DNA of 64,000 nt from Isoetes taiwanensis (GCA_021234155.1 JAJEKV010000024.1:13242913-13306912); one strand, 5' to 3'; shown: positions 21,660 to 32,881, counted from the first letter of the stretch. Made by a program: numbers and translations. The notes: generated by a model not told the origin, from the sequence alone.

Positions 21660-21870
21660 GAAGAGGAGGTTATTCCGTGACCTTCTCCATCTCCGTGCTT
21701 AGTTTTAGCCGTTTTTCTAATTTTCTTCGCCTTAGATTTATAAAAACAAAAATCTAACGGTGAAAATTAAGGCCACATCAGTTTTTGATGAGGTGGAGCT
21801 GCTACGTGGATAGGCTAGAATTGCAAGAAAGAGTGTAGCCTTGGTTAGGCTGGCGTGCTAAAAAAAGCAT
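21660..21870. repeat. Dispersed module M, copy 4
   Basis: Best preserved with 10755-10940: GAGGTTATTCCGTGAC, CTCCATCTCCGTGCTTAG, AATCTAACGGTGAAAATTA, TGATGAGGTGGAGCTGCTAC, GTGGATAGGCTAGAATTGCA, GGTTAGGCTGGCGTGCTA and a short A-run. Placed just upstream of the minus-strand ACY1 fragment, it could be a promoter/5' UTR carried with captured coding pieces. Confidence 0.8.
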
Positions 21871-21904
21871 TATCTACACACATATATAATGCTGTTTGTT
21901 TGTT

Positions 21905-22035
21905 TTTGGGTTGCCCCTAGGGGGGCAAATCCTTGCTTAAGTGGGTTTGTGGCATATCCTAGGTATATGCTGGAATATACCTAGGATATGATGATGACTG
22001 CTCCAAACCTATTTCCCTGTAAACTGGCGGTCACC
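21905..22035. repeat. Repeat G, copy 1
   Basis: GGGTTGCCCCTA followed by GGGGCAAA..., GTGGGTTTGTGGCATAT, CCTATGACTGCT-like and CTGTAAACTGGCGGT. It recurs at 38637-38770 and, shortened, at 39413-39520. GGGTTGCCCC / GGGGGCAAACCC is itself an inverted repeat. The copies sit just left of block A1 and just right of block A2. Confidence 0.7.
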
Positions 22036-22368
22036 TGCGCGAGTTAGGGCTTTTCTATGGGGATCTGCGGCAGCTTTAGGATCAAACACATACAAATGTG
22101 GTAACTAGGCCTGGATCTCTGGTGTAGATTCCCGATTTTTGCCGAATCGAATGCAAATATATGAATGATAAATCTGCTCAGGTCTGTGTCTGTAGGAATG
22201 TGCCAAATAGGCTGCCGAGAACGGATTTTGTGGAGACGGTTTGTGAACAAATCTGCTTGCTTATTCATAAACTTTTCAATCATAGGTACTCAAACGCTCC
22301 AGATTTCAGCTACCAGCATGAAGGATCAACAAAGCTTCTATCACCTTAACTGCAGGTATTCTTTTGCT
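22036..22368. other. Unique left flank of block A1, no gene recognised
   Basis: No motif recognised on either strand. Two overlapping plus-strand frames of 60-80 codons look non-coding. Confidence 0.35.
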
Positions 22369-22457
22369 ACATTTCCTCTTTTAGGCATTTTCTTGAAGTA
22401 ATGAATTGTGCTTATTCTTATAGAGAGTCTTTGTCTGATTGGCTGCAAAAATGGGCA

Positions 22458-22750
22458 TTTTAAAAGTCCCGAGGGATATCCAAGATTTTCTCTGATGCTT
22501 CGAAATGTTCCTTGCAACAATTGGTCATATATATGCATTCCCATATAAAAAGTATGCAGAAGCTAATATTGATGGCTCTTCTGGCATGCCTGGCAGTGTT
22601 GTTCATGCACTGAACTTCCATGACGTGGCCCCAGATATTGTTCAGGTCTGATTTGGACAAAAAATGACAAATGTTCAACTGCAGTTTGCCCAACATATCA
22701 TGATTATGTTCTTTACAGCAATAGTGGTGATCTGTGCCTATTGGTAAAGG
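22458..22750 (+). pseudogene. LAZ1/DUF300 (TMEM184-like) gene fragment, copy 1
   Basis: The frame reads VPRDIQDFL, a TGA, then CFEMFLATIGHIYAFPYKKY and AEANIDGSSGMPGSVVHALN. A GT...AG interval (about 22646-22686) then leads to a segment that, with one base shift, reads PTYHDYVLYSNSGD. LAZ1-family proteins have ...QDFL-x-C-x-EM...A-x-GH-x-YAFPYKEYA..., G(S)...HALKLNDFYHDTVHQFAPTYHDYVLYN at the end of the transmembrane region. They are multi-pass membrane proteins implicated in vacuolar trafficking and cell death. The in-frame TGA and frame change, and absence of the preceding membrane helices, mark a broken fragment. A second copy is at 33397-33690. Confidence 0.72.
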
Positions 22751-22778
22751 AATGGATACTCTGCATTGACATAACAAT

Positions 22779-23438
22779 ATGTTTGGAGCTGGCAAATTGA
22801 TGAAGCATATGCTGCTGAGCTATCTTCCTTGGATACTAGAAAATTGGGTGATTCAGGAAATGCGAAAGCTAGCAAATATGTCAACTTTAGAAAGTGGAAG
22901 CAGAAACAACATTGTCTTGTATGTTTCTGGCTCGGCACATAGCTGCTGCTGCAAGGCAATTGCCCAGAATTTGGAGATGGGTCAGGCCCTTTCTATGAAG
23001 AATCTTACTCTGCGTCTTGCCAGCATTCTACGAGAACACGGACATGCAGAGGCATTATGGAAAGGAAGAATCATCCATGCAGATATGCTTGTCAATTGCC
23101 TTGGCAATGATACATTTCTGGCTAACCATCTTGTCATAATATATGGGAAATGTGGTAGTATGGAAGATGCCATATGTGTGTTTGAGAAAGTGTCTGAGAG
23201 AAATGTTGTTTCTTGGAACGTTATGATAATGGCATATGCACAACGTGGAAGTGGCAAAGAGGCCATTTTGCTTTACAGACAAATGCAACAGGAAGGCGTG
23301 GTGCCAGATAAAATTATATTTATTACAGTAGTCAAGGCCTGCAACAATGTAGCTCAAGGTAAATTATGCGCACGCATACTATCAGCTATGGATTTGATTT
23401 GGATCTTGTTGTGGGCACTAGTCTTGTGGAAATGTATA
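22779..23438 (+). pseudogene. PPR protein (PLS class), 5' part, copy 1
   Basis: After a non-PPR lead, frame residues about 90-200 hold PPR units: HADMLVNCLGNDTFLANHLV, IYGKCGSMEDAICVFEKVSE, RNVVSWNVMIMAYAQRGSGK, EAILLYRQMQQEGVVPDKII. This is the L-S-P pattern of plant organellar RNA-binding editing factors. The frame is then lost (a shift near 23358), and the next unit (FDLDLVVGTSLVEMYI in another frame) is cut by LINE C at about 23438. The 3' part resumes at 24278 after a deletion. Duplicate of 33718-34377. Confidence 0.85.
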
Positions 23439-23476
23439 TTTCATGTCCCAAGTATACAAATACTTGGGACATGAAA
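23439..23476. repeat. 17-bp perfect inverted repeat at the LINE C 5' junction (copy 1)
   Basis: Arms TTTCATGTCCCAAGTAT (23439-23455) and its complement (23460-23476) flank the loop ACAA. The right arm is LINE coding sequence (YLGHEIF). Confidence 0.88.
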
Positions 23477-24277
23477 TATTTTCCGCCGCAAAACCTTGGA
23501 CTAAAGGTGTTGATATTAGACATCAAAGCAGACCTTGAAGGCGTTCTATGCTCTTGCAAACATTTGCCGTCATGCGCACATCACTTACTGGCCTCTCCGG
23601 AAAAAGCTGTTTGAGTTGTAACACCTGTCATTTTATATGCTAGCGAGGGGCCTTCACTATGTAGGTCTAAATGGCTGGAACTTGAATCTATCCAGAAGAC
23701 TTGGCTGCACATGACCTTAAAGGTGAAGAGAGCAGTCCCTTATGAAGTGATGCTATATGATAGCGGCTCATATCCGCTGGAAATTCAGTCCATGAGCAAT
23801 GTCTTGAGATACTTGGATCAAAAGAAGAGAGTAAATGATGAATCTCTGATATGCTTGACTCTTAATGCAGCTGTGAAATTAGAGGCCGATGGCAAAAGCG
23901 GTTGGTACAAGGATTTGAACAAATGGTTTAACCATTGGAACTTGGCCATCTCCCCATACTCGGATGAGTTTAAGGTACGTGCCTTCGATGCATATTGTGA
24001 CTTATCCAACAAAAAGAAGCTGCAATATTACATTAGAGACTTTAACCCTAAGCGCACTCATAGTATACAACCATATCTGCGCCTACGTAGCATGTTCCCT
24101 GGGCAGATACGAGCAATTGCATGTATGCGGATGAGCTCCCACCGTCTAATGATTGAGAAAGGTAGATGGATGAAGCTGGAAGAAGATCACAGAATTTGTA
24201 TCTGTAAGGAAGGGGTAGAATCCGAGCATCACGCTATCTACCTATGTCATAGGCATGATGCTCTACGTGCCAAATAT
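23455..24277 (+). mobile_element. LINE C fragment, copy 1
   Basis: 5'-truncated LINE starting near YKYLGHEIFS, then KAFYALA, WLELESIQKTW-like and the frame MTLKVKRAVPYEVMLYDSGS (from 23711), then LRSMFPGQIRAIACMRMSSH and a degraded zinc knuckle (ICICKEGVESEHHAIYLC). It ends abruptly at 24277 inside the coding region because a deletion removed the LINE 3' end and about 265 bp of PPR sequence. The complete 3' end is in the second copy. Confidence 0.88.
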
Positions 24278-25288
24278 GTTGCATCGCAATGAGGTGACTT
24301 GGAATACTATTATCACAATATGTGCACAGAATGGGCAAGGTGTTATTGCACTAAAACTCTGGCAAATGCAATTAGATGGAGTGCAACCAGATAAAGTCTC
24401 TTACATTAGCATTCTTGATGTGTGTGCGGGAATGGCAGCAATCTCAGAAGGAATTAAGATTCATGAGCATGCAAGTGATATGCGGTTGGACACTGATATT
24501 GTAGTTGGAAGTGCACTTGTAAATATGTATGCCAAATGTGGGAGAGTTGAGGATGCAGAAAATGTGTTTCACGATTTATATGAAAGAAATATAATAACTT
24601 GGAATACCTTGATTTCAGTATATGCTCAGCAGGAACAAGGAATGAAGGCACTTCGCTTATTTCGCCAAATGAAAAATGACGGTATCAAGCCTGATGAGGA
24701 CGTATATTCCAGCATTCTTGATGCATGTTCTAGCATTGCAGCATTGGCAGAGGGTCGTCTAATCAATGCTCATATAATCCGCGATGGTTACCAATTAAAT
24801 CCTGTGGTTAAGACGGCACTTATTAGCATGTATGGAAAATGTGGAGTCTAGGAAAGGCGTGGTTACTGTTCAGTGAAATGCAGAAAAAAGATACTATTTC
24901 ATGGACATGTATGATTGTTGCATTTGCTCAACATGGACATGTAGAAGATGCTTTTGATCTTTTTCAGGATATGCAGTTTAAACACGTAAGGCCGAACAGT
25001 GTGACCTATGTCAGCATTCTGTTTGCTTGCAACCATGCAGGCTTGATTGTTGAGGGCTTCCATGCTTTTTTCTCTCTCGTCGAAAATACAACACATCGAC
25101 CTACATCCGAGCACTTTGGATGTGTGGTCAATCTTCTTGGTCATGTTGGATGGCTGGATGAGGCAGAGGACTTAATCACTGGAATACCCATTGAACCTAT
25201 CATCACTGAGTGGATGGTTTTGCTTGGTGCATGTACTGGGCACTCTGATGTGTTAGAGGCAGGAAGGCATAGAAGATGCTCTTTGTGA
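24278..25288 (+). pseudogene. PPR protein (PLS class), 3' part, copy 1
   Basis: PPR units run on: MLHRNEVTWNTIITICAQNG, QGVIALKLWQMQLDGVQPDK, VGSALVNMYAKCGRVEDAEN, RNIITWNTLISVYAQQEQGM. After a TAG near 24849 the same protein continues in the next frame (24839-25288) with WTCMIVAFAQHGHVEDAFDL and an E-type terminal domain, SEHFGCVVNLLGHVGWLDEA and IITEWMVLLGACTGHSDV. No DYW tail is seen before the stop. Broken by the frame change and joined to LINE C at 24277/24278. Confidence 0.87.
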
Positions 25289-27101
25289 GGTACAATTGGT
25301 GGTCAAAATTCATCTAACATCTAATTATGCAGAGAAGAACACAATAGAATAAGTTTGTCATATCCAGCAATATGATAAGCACTAACTAAATTACTGCGTC
25401 TGATAATGTGCAGGCTGAACAGTAATAGTAATGGACAGGCTGAAAGCATATAAAGTAGGATCGTCACCCTGCCAGCGCCAGCAACCACTGTAATATTAGC
25501 TCCTAAATACTCATTCCAGTTTTTAATGCTTAATTTAATGGACTTAAGATCATCATAATATGATCCATGAGACTTTAACACAGAGACAGTACAAAAATCA
25601 ACAGCATAATGAATTTTCTCGTCTTCTTTGTTCGCGCCAGCACCATGAACTTATGATGCAACACTGGAAAATGGACTTTGCTGGCCTATCAATTTTAAAA
25701 ATGTTTTGTCCAATTTCTAAGCGACGCAAAACCAATGCCTTTGAAGTTAAGTTTCGATTTGATAGTTAATGTTACAGAAGACATAAAAAGGCTTGAAGAG
25801 GACACATGATTCAAACTTAGATACTTTCTCACAATTACCTTGACACTCTAGGTTTTGTCAATATTTATTGATACCATTGTTTTTAAAACAAAAGATACAA
25901 ATCTGATGCTAATTGTTGCTTCTATAGTAGGACTGACTATTAATCTATGGAATTCCTAAGTGACTGGAGAATATGGGAATATATTCTTTTGGAGGGAAAA
26001 GGTTCTCAAGCTTGCATTTGTCTTCTAAATATTATGTTTTAAATGGTATTTACTGATAAGACCTCAAATATTTGCAGGGAGACGATGTAAGTTTGAAGTT
26101 GTTGTTGAAGCTGGATTTTGCCTGAGAGAGCCTCCTGGACCACAAGATTGCTCGCAAATTAAAGTAGCAGTACTTCCTTATTCAATTTTTGTGAGGCAAC
26201 AAATATCAAAGGTAGTTTAGTGATCAATAGAGTGGTACTTCAATGAAGCAAAATCTTTCTAAAAAGGCTCAAATTTAGAGCATCCAGAGATAGTTGAATT
26301 TTATGGAAAGAACAAATAGGGGGAACACACTAACTCTAAAGAAGTTACTTCGCTATGAAACAGGTAAATAGTGAAGAAAAGATGTTGTAACTACGGGTAA
26401 GAACAATAAATTTGACTACGTATGTGCATGATGTGTCGTAGTAGTTGGCCAAAGACCAAAAGAAGAGTTTGTTTGACATTTTTTAACTATGCAGCTATCA
26501 ATCAAACTTTTTATATCTCACCGTAGATACTATACTCTGGCGTCTTTATAATATACCCAAGTAATATTTCATGGAGTAAATTAGCATTTGTGGTTGGGTT
26601 TTATACCATCACTGGATCACTATGAGGAGCTAATTAAGATGTAGATGCCAAGTCATATACGAATGTTGAATGTTGCTGAAGTAATTAAGATGAACCGACT
26701 GGCACGTTAAGAAGTTAAATATGTATGCCATCATTTTCACAAGTGGAAGAGGAAAAGAAACTGACAACTTAAATATTTACATCATCATTTTCACAAGTGG
26801 ACGAGCTTATATGCATATAAGTTATGGCATAGTAATTGTTGTGTACGTTCTTTAATGTTTTATGTTATTATTAGGTGAGTAAAGATCCCATTGTTTTGTA
26901 ACATTCTTTTTGTCAATGGTTTAAAACAAAGCTTTATTTCCTACAAGGTATTACAATAGGCACACATGGGATATATGTCTTTAAGAAAATCCATTAAGCC
27001 CATCTTTCATCTTTGCAATATTTCATATTTAATTTGCAAGAGTCATGGACGCAGTTTTCATCTTTTATTTGCACACACAATTAACATCTAAGTATTTTTA
27101 A
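25289..27101. other. Block A non-coding tail, copy 1
   Basis: Mostly AT-rich. One exon-like stretch (26078-26211) is listed separately. Otherwise nothing recognised. Confidence 0.4.
26078..26211 (+). other. Unidentified exon-like segment
   Basis: Flanked by TTTGCAG and GGTAG, with an open frame RRCKFEVVVEAGFCLREPPG then PQDCSQIKVAVLPYSIFVRQ. The composition is protein-like and the segment is kept in the second copy near 37620-37753. I do not recognise the family. Confidence 0.35.
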
Positions 27102-28972
27102 AGGTAGCTGGTGTAAATTACTTTCGAAGGTAGCTATAGATAAAGGTGCAACACACAATGAACAAGTTAAGATAAATCGAATAGAATAGAAGGCTTACAT
27201 GGTGTTGTTCACAACACATCCCTTAGTCACAACAAGAATAGAGTACAATGGAACACAATAGAATAGAGAGTGACTATATGAGATTTATAGTACACAACAT
27301 CAACAACTCATAGACATGGCCACACAGGATCTTAAAAGGATCCAATGGCCAGAAGTTATTCCAACTTTCCAAAATGATCTAATGGCCAAGAAGTTACTAT
27401 ACACAAATGCACAAGTTCCCAAATTATGTCCAGCAAGGCCGGGCACCATAATGTTCGACGGTGCGTGATGCTGCAAGATGGCCAAGGTTCCATTCTAGGC
27501 TTAAGACTCGGGTTCGTTGCAGTTTTAAGTATGCCTGGTGTAGATGCTATGTGCATGTATGCGTATCATCTACATGTTTTCAACGGCCCAACAATGTTGG
27601 GCATCTTATTACTACACGTGCACCCAAAACTACATGCTTCCAACTTATGCTCAGCAATGCTGGACACCGTTACTAGTTTGCTATAACGATGGAGTAACTC
27701 AGTCCCAAGAAAAATATTTGTATTTAATTTATTCTTACATATGCAGGCATGAATAAACTTACCTCTTATTAGGGCCTTGGGACTAGAACAAGTATGCACG
27801 GAAGTTCTCCAAGCAATACTTCCATTGGTAACAGCAGTTCTTTTAGAGGAAGAACAAACCACAAAAATGAAAACATGGCGCCAGGCTACACGCAATACTA
27901 TGTTCCATAATGGCTGGGTGCTTGGTGGAAAAATACACCAGCTGCATCAATTAATGATGTGGGGGTGAAATTTGAAGCCATGGCACTTATTAGTTTTATT
28001 ATCTTGCAGACAGTACCTGTTGTACAAAGAGCATAGTGGGTAGTTTTTACATTCTATTCTTATGTTATAGAGTACATTCATCTTAAGTCAGGTATAGTGG
28101 ACTCCTATTTAGTAAAGAGATTTCATCGCTCTTAAGCGGAACTCTGGATTAAATGTGCAAATTGAAACTACTAGAGTATTGTGTCTTCTTTCACATTGTA
28201 GGTCAGCCTCATAACCATAATTCATATTGAGTTGAGAAGTGTTGGACAAGATCAGAGGAACTCAGGTTCAAGGACAGATGATGTAGCAGACAAAAGGTTG
28301 TTACTTCTTTTAGTGCATATATGTTCTCCATTCAGTGAACTTCTAATAATGCATTTCTTTTGCATAGCACGACTCTTCTTATATATAAATTCCTGACACT
28401 ACTTTGCTGACTTGTGTTGTATCCAAGTTATTGCACGAATGCTTTGTTGTCACTTACCAAGGATAGGGAAACAATGAAGCTAATATTGACTACTATTACG
28501 AAATTAATAAGCATGGGGGCCCATCTCCGGGTGTCTAGGCAATGCGCCAGACAGCCAACAAATCTTACACCCACGTTCATTCCAAATAGTTCTCCGGCAT
28601 GTTATGATTTTGTTGTATTCCATGTTTTACTGAATAACTTGAACAAATGCTGGGAGGATGCTTTTTCAGCCCATATATGGTGGGTGAATCATGTAGGACA
28701 AAAAGGAACATTGTAAATTACCCAAAAAGATCACAAAAAAGCAAGCTCATGGACACCAACATTGCAGTTTAAAGCATTGTTATAGGAAAACCCTCCAGCA
28801 ACTACATGGCAAGCTTGGAAACTAAGATTTGCAACACCCACAGTTTTCTTTCAAGAAAAATTTGTAAATACTTCCTTCATACAATAACCAATCCTGACAA
28901 CACTGCTATTATAATAGGCCAAAACGATCGGGCGGTCGCTTTTGGCTTACGTAAATTTCAGATTGAGGGATG

Positions 28973-29686
28973 CCCCTCAAGGCAAAAAAAAAGCTATGAA
29001 ACTGAATACGAAGGAGACACTGCCAATTTGTTGGCAGTGATGCACGAATTGAAATCAGAAATCCTAAATCTGAGAGCAGAGGTAGAAGGAATGCGTGGAA
29101 CCTTAGACGAACTGGTGGCTCAAAATACAAACTTGAAAAACCAGAATGCTGAGTTGTCTACCAATTTACAGAAACCTTCCACAGATTTTAGGGCGCAGAT
29201 AATAGCTTTGGAGAATAAACTAGCATCATTGATGGCCGAAACCACAAAAGAACAAATGAGGATACACCATCTTTGAAGTATCATCCGAAAGCGGATAGAT
29301 CAAGAATCCAGGGCAAAGAATTTGAAGATTTCGGGACTTCCTGAAATTGATGGAGAAGAGATTGCAGAAACAGTAAGGCGGTTTTTCTCTGAAACAATGC
29401 ATTTGCATGATCCCCTTCATGTAAATTCAAGAAGGCTGGGCAAACCAGGCAATCACACTCGCCCCATCTTGGTAAGGTTTCAAACCAAAGAAGCCGAGAC
29501 CGTGTGCTCCAAAATAGGAGTGCACTCAAGGGAGAGAGAATCTGGTTGGACCTAGATTTAACACCAGGCCAATTAGATGTCAGAAAGAAGGAATGGGCTA
29601 AAGTGAAGGAAGCAAGGGAATCAGGGTTTGTAGCTTACTTAGATCATGCAGGTCGGGCTATAGTTACAAACAAGAAGCATAAATAG
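28973..29686 (+). pseudogene. LINE B ORF1 (L1 ORF1p-like), broken copy
   Basis: Collinear with the intact ORF1 at 45437-46150 but shifted by an extra A in the A-run after codon 5, by changes at about 29272-29300 (where the intact copy has GCTGAAG and CTGAGCAG) and by a lost base near 29495. Coiled-coil and RRM-like segments are otherwise the same. See 45437-46150 for the domain description. Confidence 0.85.
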
Positions 29687-29698
29687 GAAGCAGGGGCC

Positions 29699-30475
29699 TT
29701 GAGGATTAGTCTATGGAATGCGCATGGACTCACTCAAGCAAAGATAGATGCTACATTGGAAACATGGAAAAATCAGGATATATTATGCTTCACAGAAACT
29801 TGGACACACCAATTTCGCCTTCCCCCTGACATACCTGGGTTTGTACTTCTTGGCGATGTATGGAATGAGAAAATGACAGGAGCAGGAAGAGGCTTTGGGG
29901 GAGTTGCATACAAGCGAATAGAGGTAAGACATGAGATACAATTGTTGAAATCTGATGCAAACAACCAATATATTTGGTTACAGGTTAAGGAGAACACACA
30001 TCAAAATTTATATTTTGCAGTATGTTATTTTGCTCCAGAAAACTCAAAAACTTATAATCGGCATGGTCTTGACAAAGAGAATCCATATGGCAATCTCTGC
30101 GCTCGGATATCTTGGAGTACTCAACACTAGGTAATATAATTCTAACAGGTGACTTCAATGGCCGCACAGGTTGTCAGCAAGCAAAAGTATATGATGATCT
30201 GGCAAATATTTACTTAGATGAGATTGACGATCCACCGACATGCCAGAGTTTGGATGATGTTATATCAAATGAGATGGGTAACCCGGTTGCTTGAATTATG
30301 CACGATGTAAGCTGAAAATATTGAGCGGAGTAAAAGCATTTCCACAATGGGAAGCTTACTTTAGGAACCATCAGGGGCAAGCACAATAGATTATCTCATC
30401 ACAAGAGATAAAAACCTAATAGCAGATTTTCAAGTAGGCTCCAAACTGCCGGAGTCAGATCATACTCCGCTACAC
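29699..30475 (+). pseudogene. LINE B ORF2 endonuclease region, broken copy
   Basis: Begins LRISLWNAHGL and includes CFTETWTHQFRLP, YFAVCYFAPENSKTY, ILTGDFNGRTGCQ and SDHTPLHMVLK, the signature blocks of apurinic-type endonucleases. Relative to 46163-46999 it has frame changes near 30100 and between 30230 and 30380. The correct frame is regained before 30476, where the long RT frame begins. Confidence 0.88.
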
Positions 30476-32860
30476 ATGGTGTTGAAAATCCGGGCCAATG
30501 TAAAGGAATTGCCCCCAGGATTCCATCCAAAAATAAAGGTAAACTATGAGCTGAATCAAAAATACAAAACAAGAGTAGAAGAGGCGCTGGCAGGTGTCAC
30601 ATGGTCAGGGATATGTAATGAAGATGCGCAGCAGTTCCAAGAAATCATATTGGCAACTGCGAAAATGATCTTTGGGGTCACAAAAAAGCATAAACCAGGC
30701 AGACCCTGCAACTCCTGGTGGGATACAGAGTGCCAAGAAGCAAGAAACCAACTGCCACAGAATTGTATCTGCAAACCAAAATGGTACAGACACTTGATCA
30801 GAAGCAAGAAAAAGGCTTTCTATGAACAAAGGCAAAAACAGCTAAGTGAAAAATTCAGGAAACATCCAAAAAGTTTTTGGGACACGCTAAAGGGAAAATC
30901 AGTCCACACGAATCTGGATATAGGTGAATTGGCCGATTTGGTAAAGTCCCTTTATGAAAAAGATGGAGCAACTTGCATGCCAGCAATAGCGCCTACCACA
31001 GAACTTTTCACAGAAGTAGAGGTTCAAAATTGCCTGTCTAAACTTGCGAATAACAAAGCACATGATGCAGACAATCTCTGTGTGGAGCTTTTCAAATGGG
31101 GAGGAAGAAATATGCTGTCTATTTTAACGGATATGTTAAACAAAAGTCTCACGCAGGGGATGCCAGAAAATTGGAGGACCAACCGAGTCCATCCAATTCA
31201 CAAGGGAGGAGATAAAACAGTAGCATGCAACTATAGAACAATCCTGATAGGCAGTGTGTTTACTAAAATACTTGGCAGCCTCTTGGAAGGCAAACTGAGT
31301 GCCTGGGCAGAGCAAGCAGGAGTGCGCTCACCATGTCAGGCGGGTTTCAGGGAGAAACATAATACACTTGACCATGTGCTAACTCTCAGAACATTGATAG
31401 AAAATGCAAAAACTCCAAATTCAGCACTATATGTTGCATACATAGACTTCACAAAGGCATTTGACACGGTTCCACGCAAGGAGTTGAGCGACAGAATGAT
31501 TCAGCTGGGCGTGCCACAGGAAATAAGGGAGGCAGTATCACAGCTATATGCAGAAGTCTTAATCCGGGTTTCATGGGGATGTGACACACAAATCAAAAGC
31601 ACGGTTGGTGTACGTCAGGGATGCCCATTGTCTCCGACCTTGTTCGGGATCTTCATAGATGAGTTAGATAGCTGGCTAAGAGCAAAATCATTGGCAGGCA
31701 CCAAACTGGGTGTATTCGTTGTTCAACTGCTTCTTTATGCAGATGATGTGGTTTTGCTAGCAAGCAAACCGAAGGCATTGCAGGAGCATTTAAACAGTTT
31801 GGAGGCCTTTTGTGCAGCAAAACATATGAGTGTTAATCTGGCCAAATCAAAAATAATGATTTTTGGTACTAGAGATAGACCAGACTTCATGTACAAAGGA
31901 CAGGTGATGGAAATTGTAGAAAATTATAAATATCTGGGAATAGATATCACTTCCAACTATAGTTGGAAAAACTGTGTGAATAGAAGAGCATCTGGAGGAA
32001 AGGCAGCATTGTTTAGCATGCTATCGAGATGTGGTCGGGCTGCTCTCACGGATTGGGGACTGAAAAGAATATTATTTAAAACTCTGGTCCAAACAGTGGC
32101 GCTGTATGGTGTCCCCATTTGGGGACCAGGTATCTCCAAGCACATGTGGCAACAGATTGAGGCAATTCAAAAAATGTTTCTGAGAGAAGAGCTTGGGATA
32201 AGATCCCAAATTCCATATGCAATCATGCTGGCTGAAGCAGGTATGTTTCCTCTTGAAGTAGAAGGATTATATCAAGCAATTAATTTTATAAACAGAGTCA
32301 AGGAGCAGCATCCAAGCCGTCTATCTCATTTGGCAATGGAAAATTCGGGGGTAGGCTGGAAACAAAAACTCATGGCATGGGCGGAAAAATGGGGAGTGAA
32401 CGAATTGAATTGGCCAAAAGATAAAGAAGAAGCGAGAACATTATTGGAGAAGCTAGTCGTAGAACGCTTATGGGCTGATCCAGGTAAGCGAATGGTACAA
32501 TACCAGAATAGTATTAACCATTTAGAAGATTATAAATGCCAAGATTATTTAAGAGCGAGTATCCCAAAGAATCAAAAACAGTTGCTTGCACGATACAGAA
32601 CAGGCTCACATAAGCTTGAAATAGAGACAGGAAGATGGGCAAAGATACCGATAGAAAACCGCTTGTGTAAGATTTGCAAATCGGGAGACATAGAAGATGA
32701 ACACCATGTCTTTTTGGCCTGTTCAGAATATACACATCTCAGGTTCAGTTATGGGATCCAGGTAACAAATATACATTCACTGTTTACAATGCCACCTATG
32801 ACAATTGGGCCTTATGTTCGAGCGGTAGATTCACACCGTTCGTTTTTGCAAAAATTGTAA
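30476..32860 (+). CDS. LINE B ORF2 reverse transcriptase part (794 codons open)
   Basis: Open from the end of the endonuclease (MVLKIRANVKELPPGF) through a linker (WWDTECQEARNQ) and RT. Fingers: ADNLCVELFKWGG and WRTNRVHPIHKGGDK (residues about 200-250). Motif A: YIDFTKAFD (about 322). Motif B: GVRQGCPLSPTLFG (about 378). Motif C: LYADDVVLLA (about 420). Then NYKYLGIDI, LYGVPIWGPGISKHMW and the C-terminal zinc knuckle C-x2-C (about 730-733) with H-H...C (742-748). The catalytic Asp of motif A and the YADD pair are intact, so this part could be active. The ATG at 30476 is internal; the natural protein starts near 29699. Length is normal for the RT portion of an L1-type ORF2. It would copy LINE RNA at a nicked target in the nucleus. 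Confidence 0.92.
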   Translation: MVLKIRANVKELPPGFHPKIKVNYELNQKYKTRVEEALAGVTWSGICNEDAQQFQEIILATAKMIFGVTKKHKPGRPCNSWWDTECQEARNQLPQNCICKPKWYRHLIRSKKKAFYEQRQKQLSEKFRKHPKSFWDTLKGKSVHTNLDIGELADLVKSLYEKDGATCMPAIAPTTELFTEVEVQNCLSKLANNKAHDADNLCVELFKWGGRNMLSILTDMLNKSLTQGMPENWRTNRVHPIHKGGDKTVACNYRTILIGSVFTKILGSLLEGKLSAWAEQAGVRSPCQAGFREKHNTLDHVLTLRTLIENAKTPNSALYVAYIDFTKAFDTVPRKELSDRMIQLGVPQEIREAVSQLYAEVLIRVSWGCDTQIKSTVGVRQGCPLSPTLFGIFIDELDSWLRAKSLAGTKLGVFVVQLLLYADDVVLLASKPKALQEHLNSLEAFCAAKHMSVNLAKSKIMIFGTRDRPDFMYKGQVMEIVENYKYLGIDITSNYSWKNCVNRRASGGKAALFSMLSRCGRAALTDWGLKRILFKTLVQTVALYGVPIWGPGISKHMWQQIEAIQKMFLREELGIRSQIPYAIMLAEAGMFPLEVEGLYQAINFINRVKEQHPSRLSHLAMENSGVGWKQKLMAWAEKWGVNELNWPKDKEEARTLLEKLVVERLWADPGKRMVQYQNSINHLEDYKCQDYLRASIPKNQKQLLARYRTGSHKLEIETGRWAKIPIENRLCKICKSGDIEDEHHVFLACSEYTHLRFSYGIQVTNIHSLFTMPPMTIGPYVRAVDSHRSFLQKL

Positions 32861-32881
32861 AGATTGTTTCATGTGCTCCAT

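Larger units (their letters stand above)
22369..27101 (+). repeat. Duplicated block A, copy 1 (A1)
   Basis: Near-identical to 33307-38640 apart from scattered clustered differences and a deletion of about 603 bp at 24277/24278 relative to the second copy. Holds the LAZ1-like fragment, split PPR coding sequence, LINE C and a non-coding tail. Its right end abuts block B1 at ...AAGTATTTTT|AAAGGTAGC. Confidence 0.93.

Noticed and set aside
20498-21870. Helitron as carrier of the captured gene pieces
   Set aside because: No 5' TC start paired with a hairpin plus CTRR end was found around the chimera, the dynein piece or module M; the carrier type is left open.
27426-28716. Open frames in block B as genes
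   Set aside because: They recur in all B copies only because the DNA is duplicated; none shows a family motif.
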